DNA from: an uncultured Pelagibacteraceae bacterium
GTDB lineage: Bacteria > Pseudomonadota > Alphaproteobacteria > Pelagibacterales > Pelagibacteraceae
NCBI GenBank assembly: GCA_902587435.1
Contig: CACILF010000002.1
Coordinates: forward strand, 26,830 to 90,829
Length of the DNA: 64,000 nt
Direction: 5' to 3'
Both the position numbers and the translations under genes were made by a program. The notes under the pieces are model-generated. The model was given only the letters and a program-made list of their open reading frames with translations. It searched no databases and had not been told where the DNA came from. Below, one piece after another: positions 62,766 through 64,000 of the stretch. Numbering within the stretch: the first letter of the stretch is position 1; each line of letters starts with the position of its first letter.

Positions 62766-63599
62766 ATGGAAGTAAAGTTATTATCAGGTGCTTTAGGAGC
62801 AGAAATTAAAGGTATAGACCTTACGGATACATCCGATAAAAATTTTAGCAAAATAAATAATTTATTATTAGAACATAAAGTGATTTTTTTTAGGGATCAG
62901 CCTTTAACAACCGATCAACATATTGCTCTTGCAGAAAAGTTTGGGCCGCTAGAAACTCATGCTTATGTTAAGGGAATTAAAGACTATCCAGAAATCGTAA
63001 GAATTATAAAAGCTGAAGATGAAAAAAATCAATGGGGCGAGAATTGGCATAGCGATGTGAGTTATAATTTTAAGCCAACTAAAGCGGTAATACTTAAATC
63101 TATTAAAATTCCTCCGGTTGGTGGTGATACTTGTTTCTCTAATATGGAGCTTGCATGGGAAACTTTGGATGAAAAAATAAAAGATAAAATTAAAGATAAA
63201 AAAGCAATTCATAGTTCACTGGGTGCCGAATTTTTTATAAAAAATTATAAGAAAATGGAAGGTAATAATAAAAAAAATTATGATGAATATTCTAATAAAC
63301 ATCCAATTGTAAGAACTCATCCAGAAACTGGGAAAAAAATTTTGTATGTTAATTGGACATATACCAAAGAAATAATTGGTATAGGTAAAGAAGAAAGTGA
63401 TGAAATTTTAAAACAAATTTTTGAACATCAGGCAAGACTTGATTTAACTTGTAGGTTTAACTGGACAGAAAATGCAGTTTGTATTTGGGATAATAGAAGT
63501 GTTATTCATTATGCAATAGCAGATTTTTATCCAGGAAAAGGTCTTGGCTATGAAAGAGTAATGGATAGAATTGCTATTGAAGGAGACAATCCTCAATAA
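62766..63599 (+). CDS. TauD/TfdA-family Fe(II)/2-oxoglutarate dioxygenase
   Basis: This 277-residue oxygenase has the TauD fold and metal motif: WHSDVSYNFKP supplies H and D, and the distal histidine and 2OG-binding arginine are in NRSVIHYAIADF and GYERVMDR. The N-terminal GALGAEIKGIDLTD is typical. The family hydroxylates next to sulfonate, ether, amine or phosphonate groups. The gene immediately downstream (3 bp) encodes a PhnZ-type HD oxygenase, so this enzyme probably makes the hydroxylated substrate that the second cleaves. Taurine use is therefore not the default assumption here. Confidence 0.88.
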   Translation: MEVKLLSGALGAEIKGIDLTDTSDKNFSKINNLLLEHKVIFFRDQPLTTDQHIALAEKFGPLETHAYVKGIKDYPEIVRIIKAEDEKNQWGENWHSDVSYNFKPTKAVILKSIKIPPVGGDTCFSNMELAWETLDEKIKDKIKDKKAIHSSLGAEFFIKNYKKMEGNNKKNYDEYSNKHPIVRTHPETGKKILYVNWTYTKEIIGIGKEESDEILKQIFEHQARLDLTCRFNWTENAVCIWDNRSVIHYAIADFYPGKGLGYERVMDRIAIEGDNPQ

Positions 63600-63602
63600 G
63601 AA

Positions 63603-64000
63603 ATGCATATATTAGATAAAATTATTTCTAATTTTAAAAATAACAAATCCCTCTACATCGGTGAAAAAATTACAATTTCAGAACACATGATTCAATCTGC
63701 GATGTTGGCTGAAAAAGCTAAATCTAAAGATCTTTTAGTTTGCTCTTGTTTGCTTCATGATTATGGACATTTTATTATTGATGATCCTGATGAGTTAGTA
63801 AAAAACAATAAAGATGGTAACCATGAAACAATTGGCTATGAATATCTTAAAAATTTTTTTAAAAAAGAAGTAGTTGAACCAATAAAATATCACGTATTGG
63901 CTAAAAGATACTTGGCTAGAAACAAAAGATACTATAATCGTCTTTCAAATGCATCAAAGGTAAGTTTAAAATTACAAGGTGGTATATTAAATAAGAGACA
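63603..64000 (+). CDS. HD-domain oxygenase, PhnZ/TmpB type (partial, right edge)
   Basis: This frame is absent from the ORF track because it runs off the window; 132 residues are visible from ATG 63603. Residues match PhnZ at a near-constant offset (from memory of PhnZ): Y18, E21, H28, H52-D53, H74, H97 and K101 correspond to Y24, E27, H34, H58-D59, H80, H104 and K108. The segments SCLLHDYGHFI, YHVLAKRYL and SLKLQGG are typical. PhnZ-type enzymes use a mixed-valence di-iron site and O2 to cleave the C-P bond of 1-hydroxyphosphonates. The last ligand (D161) lies beyond the edge. Confidence 0.83.
   Translation, partial: MHILDKIISNFKNNKSLYIGEKITISEHMIQSAMLAEKAKSKDLLVCSCLLHDYGHFIIDDPDELVKNNKDGNHETIGYEYLKNFFKKEVVEPIKYHVLAKRYLARNKRYYNRLSNASKVSLKLQGGILNKR

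Noticed and set aside
1-64000. tRNA, rRNA, insertion sequence, integrase or prophage genes
   Set aside because: I looked through the gaps between genes and saw no GC-rich cloverleaf-like stretch, rRNA motif or transposase/integrase reading frame.

Overview
The window is AT-rich and densely coding, with very short spacers and many 1-4 bp gene overlaps. It carries an IRP-type aconitase, several osmolyte and amine transporters, ureide and carnitine catabolism, and a proteorhodopsin-family gene. This points to a streamlined marine alphaproteobacterium, most likely SAR11 (Pelagibacterales) or a close ecological analogue; that is inference from gene content, since no rRNA or other phylogenetic marker was checked. 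I see no tRNA, rRNA, CRISPR array, insertion sequence or integrase. No gene-free stretch exceeds 300 bases; the two longest are 61405-61641 and 37339-37547.

Layout. 1-4146 (minus): CsaA-like protein, LysE-type exporter, aconitase, and a truncated membrane-anchored TPR-like gene. 4174-7764 (plus): M20 amidohydrolase, PuuE allantoinase, allantoicase and ureidoglycolate lyase, closed by a GC-rich hairpin and faced by a convergent NCS1 permease (7810-9264). 9406-14905 (minus): EhuBCDA-type ABC importer followed by a ureohydrolase and an aldehyde dehydrogenase. 15019-23401 (minus): polyamine-type ABC importer (PotADBC), FadN-like beta-oxidation protein, PhyH oxygenase and MOSC protein. 23475-26588 (minus): EutA-like protein, ectoine hydrolase DoeA and two secreted proteins. 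26646-29676 (plus): beta-hydroxyacid dehydrogenase, a second aldehyde dehydrogenase and a GDPD. 29671-36568: gamma-butyrobetaine hydroxylase-like gene, ProXWV, SDR, BKACE and class II aldolase, a likely carnitine/betaine module. 37548-50108 (plus): one long operon with a ribose-type ABC importer, a repeat protein, and a split biotin-dependent carboxylase with 5-oxoprolinase-type subunits. 50111-61404 (minus): a rhodopsin-led operon with flotillin, dimethylformamidase-like subunits, alpha/beta hydrolase, sodium/solute symporter, Fe-alcohol dehydrogenase and metallo-hydrolase. 61642-64000 (plus): ParA-like ATPase, hot-dog thioesterase, TauD-like oxygenase and a PhnZ-type HD oxygenase running off the window.

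How it works together. Most of the window imports small organic nitrogen compounds (ureides, ectoine or other cationic amino acids, polyamines, betaines, probably amides) and opens them into central metabolism. All four substrate-binding protein genes are followed by a strong RNA hairpin before the transporter membrane or ATPase genes, suggesting a shared way to make binding protein in excess.

The two most unusual observations are these. (1) In the 37.5-50 kb operon, a 170-residue protein is built from four evenly spaced YxxxDxxxFxx(I/L) repeats. The same motif occurs twice in the linker of the biotin carboxylase-PxpB fusion, and a related C-terminal tail ends the ABC ATPase, the repeat protein and the PxpC subunit. 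This looks like a docking system tying transporter to enzyme. (2) A rhodopsin with a D-T-T motif, lacking the usual carboxylate proton donor, appears to head an 11-kb catabolic operon.
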